Assembly: GCA_036735565.1 (NCBI GenBank)
Contig: DAINOC010000055.1
Span: 1 to 17,887 of the forward strand
Direction: 5' to 3'
DNA: 17,887 nucleotides
DNA from: Coraliomargarita_B sp036735565
GTDB taxonomy: Bacteria > Verrucomicrobiota > Verrucomicrobiia > Opitutales > Coraliomargaritaceae
How positions within the stretch are numbered: position 1 is the first letter of the stretch; each line of letters begins with the position of its first letter. Below the pieces are notes generated by a model that searched no databases, was not told the DNA's origin, and worked only from the letters and a program-made list of their open reading frames with translations. Positions 16,540 through 17,887 of the stretch are shown here, piece by piece. Made by a program: the position numbers and the translations under genes.

Positions 16540-16543
16540 AGCA

Positions 16544-17692
16544 TCAACGGTTCAAAAAGTTGCGGATGAGCTGGTAGAGCTCCGGTGCCCGCACGAGAAA
16601 AGAATCATGGCCGAGATCCATGGCCAGCTCGGCATAAGTCGCCTGCTTGCCGAGGCGCAGAAGTGACTCGACCACCTCGCGATTGCCCTGCGGCGGATAG
16701 AGCCAATCGGAGGTGAAGCCGACCACCAGCCCCGGTGCCTGAATCGCCGACAGCGTATCGTCCAGCGAAACCGGGCTGTGCAGGTCGAAGCGATCCAGCG
16801 CCTTGGTCAGGTAGAGGTAGGTGTTGGCATCAAAGCGGGTAACGAAGCTCTGGCCCTGGTAGCGCAGGTAGCTCTCCACCTCAAATTCCACGTCGAAGTT
16901 ATCAAAGTTCTCGCGGGAACCATCACCACTCCGCCGCTTGCGCCCGAACTTGCTCTCCATGCCCACATCCGAGAGGTAGGTGATGTGCGCCATCATGCGC
17001 GCCACCGCCAGGCCGCGGTTGGGTCCGGCATCGGCGGCGTAGTCACCGTTTTGCCAGTCCGGATCACTGATAATAGCCTGCCGGCCTGTGTCGTTGAAAG
17101 CGATCGCCTGCGCCGTGTGCCGCGCCCCGCAAGCCAGCGCGATATAGCGCCCGACCCGCTCCGGAAAGTCGATGGCCCACTGCAGCGTTTGCATACCGCC
17201 CATACTGCCGCCGATGACCGCATGCAATCGAGCAATCCCCAGATCATCGACCAACAAAGACTGGGCCCGTACCATGTCACGGACCGTCAACTTTGGGAAA
17301 TCCAAATTATAGTGGTGCCCTGTCTCCGGGTTGATCGAGCCGGGGCCCGTCGAGCCCTGACAACCGCCGAGCACGTTGGAGCAGATCACGAAATACCGCG
17401 ACGTATCAATCGGCTTGCCCGGCCCGACCATGAAATTCCACCAGCCCTGCTTGCGCTCACTCGCGTTGTGAACCCCCGCACAGTGATGATCGCCACTGAG
17501 GGCATGGCAGATCAGAACCGCGTTATCCCTGGCGGCATTGAGGTGGCCGTAGGTCTCGTAGCGCAGGGTCAGCTCCGGGATGCTGCCACCCGATTCAAAG
17601 TGAAACGCCTCGCGGCTGGTGAAGTCCTGATACGCCACAAAACCCACTTCGCCTTCATCGGAAATCTGGGGTGTCTGCTCGGAATCAATCAT
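16544..17692 (-). CDS. metX: Homoserine O-acyltransferase MetX
   Basis: 382 residues, normal length. An alpha/beta-hydrolase that acylates homoserine, the first committed step to methionine, in the cytoplasm. The catalytic triad is visible: Ser163 in GGSMGGMQ (161-168), Asp329 in FTSDWLYPP, and His362 in GHDSFL. Other family marks are LRYETYGHLNAARDNAVLICHALSGDHH (43-70), NVLGGCQGSTGP (107-117) and WAIDFPERV. Classical naming is homoserine O-acetyltransferase, but MetX proteins encoded beside MetW may use succinyl-CoA; motif inspection alone does not decide this. The ATG at 17692 lacks a Shine-Dalgarno. It is the first gene of metX-metW-membrane protein. The 97 bases between it and the upstream tRNA are too short for a typical SAM riboswitch, and I see none. 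Confidence 0.95.
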   Translation of the reverse strand: MIDSEQTPQISDEGEVGFVAYQDFTSREAFHFESGGSIPELTLRYETYGHLNAARDNAVLICHALSGDHHCAGVHNASERKQGWWNFMVGPGKPIDTSRYFVICSNVLGGCQGSTGPGSINPETGHHYNLDFPKLTVRDMVRAQSLLVDDLGIARLHAVIGGSMGGMQTLQWAIDFPERVGRYIALACGARHTAQAIAFNDTGRQAIISDPDWQNGDYAADAGPNRGLAVARMMAHITYLSDVGMESKFGRKRRSGDGSRENFDNFDVEFEVESYLRYQGQSFVTRFDANTYLYLTKALDRFDLHSPVSLDDTLSAIQAPGLVVGFTSDWLYPPQGNREVVESLLRLGKQATYAELAMDLGHDSFLVRAPELYQLIRNFLNR

Positions 17693-17789
17693 AGCTGGCC
17701 ATTCAAGTTCACAAATCGCTACAAGCGAACCGTATCAAATCCAACTAAAATTGTGCCCCCGGTCCGATAAAGTCGCTTTTGCCGCAAAG

Positions 17790-17872
<83 letters not shown>

Positions 17873-17887
17873 AAACCGAAGGGCGCA

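Noticed and set aside
16778..17770. A 330-residue plus-strand frame opposite metX
   Set aside because: Antisense shadow of a well-supported gene in a GC-rich genome.

Overview
The window looks like a chromosomal segment of a free-living, probably marine or polysaccharide-using member of the Verrucomicrobiota, tentatively Opitutia/Puniceicoccales. This is an inference from the very large multi-domain exoprotein (M11-type protease, discoidin, LamG, PKD, FN3 and beta-helix modules), from the short EF-Ts, and from the scarcity of Shine-Dalgarno sequences. No rRNA or other decisive marker is present. The sequence is a scaffold: 100 Ns at 11549-11648 interrupt moaD.

Layout. (1) 1-7358, minus: one giant secreted protein. 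Its start is in the window; its C-terminus lies beyond position 1. At least 2,452 residues are visible. (2) 7359-7777: gene-poor upstream region, then tRNA-Leu(CAA) on the minus strand at 7778-7862. (3) 7916-10253, minus: a compact operon of an FAH-family hydrolase, a creatininase-fold protein that has lost its metal ligands, and an intact creatininase-family amidohydrolase; the last two overlap by 4 nt. (4) 10344-13575, plus, divergent from the previous operon: a molybdenum-cofactor operon moaC-mobA-moaD-moaE-MOSC-TauE/SafE permease, with overlapping or nearly abutting genes. (5) 13671-15190, minus: rpsB-tsf with a clear intrinsic terminator after tsf. (6) 15191-15496: rpsB leader with a perfect inverted repeat and a cluster of TTGATT repeats. 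(7) 15497-17692, minus: metX-metW followed by a small two-helix membrane protein whose start overlaps the metW stop. (8) 17790-17872, minus: tRNA-Leu(TAA).

How the genes work together. MoaC makes cyclic pyranopterin monophosphate with MoaA (not in the window). MoaD and MoaE form molybdopterin synthase, MobA adds the nucleotide, and the MOSC protein probably handles sulfur or the finished cofactor. The TauE/SafE permease at the end suggests export or import of a sulfur-containing anion tied to a molybdoenzyme. MetX with MetW starts the homoserine branch of methionine synthesis. RpsB and EF-Ts are the usual translation pair. The FAH/creatininase operon looks catabolic, but its substrate cannot be read from the sequence.

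Most notable: the assembly gap in moaD is flanked on both sides by the same 55 bases, and collapsing them restores a perfect 79-residue MoaD ending in Gly-Gly. The giant exoprotein carries LamG domains nested inside PKD/Ig-like domains, twice. The creatininase operon pairs an active-looking enzyme with a degenerate paralogue. I found no CRISPR array, insertion sequence, phage or recognisable defence system.
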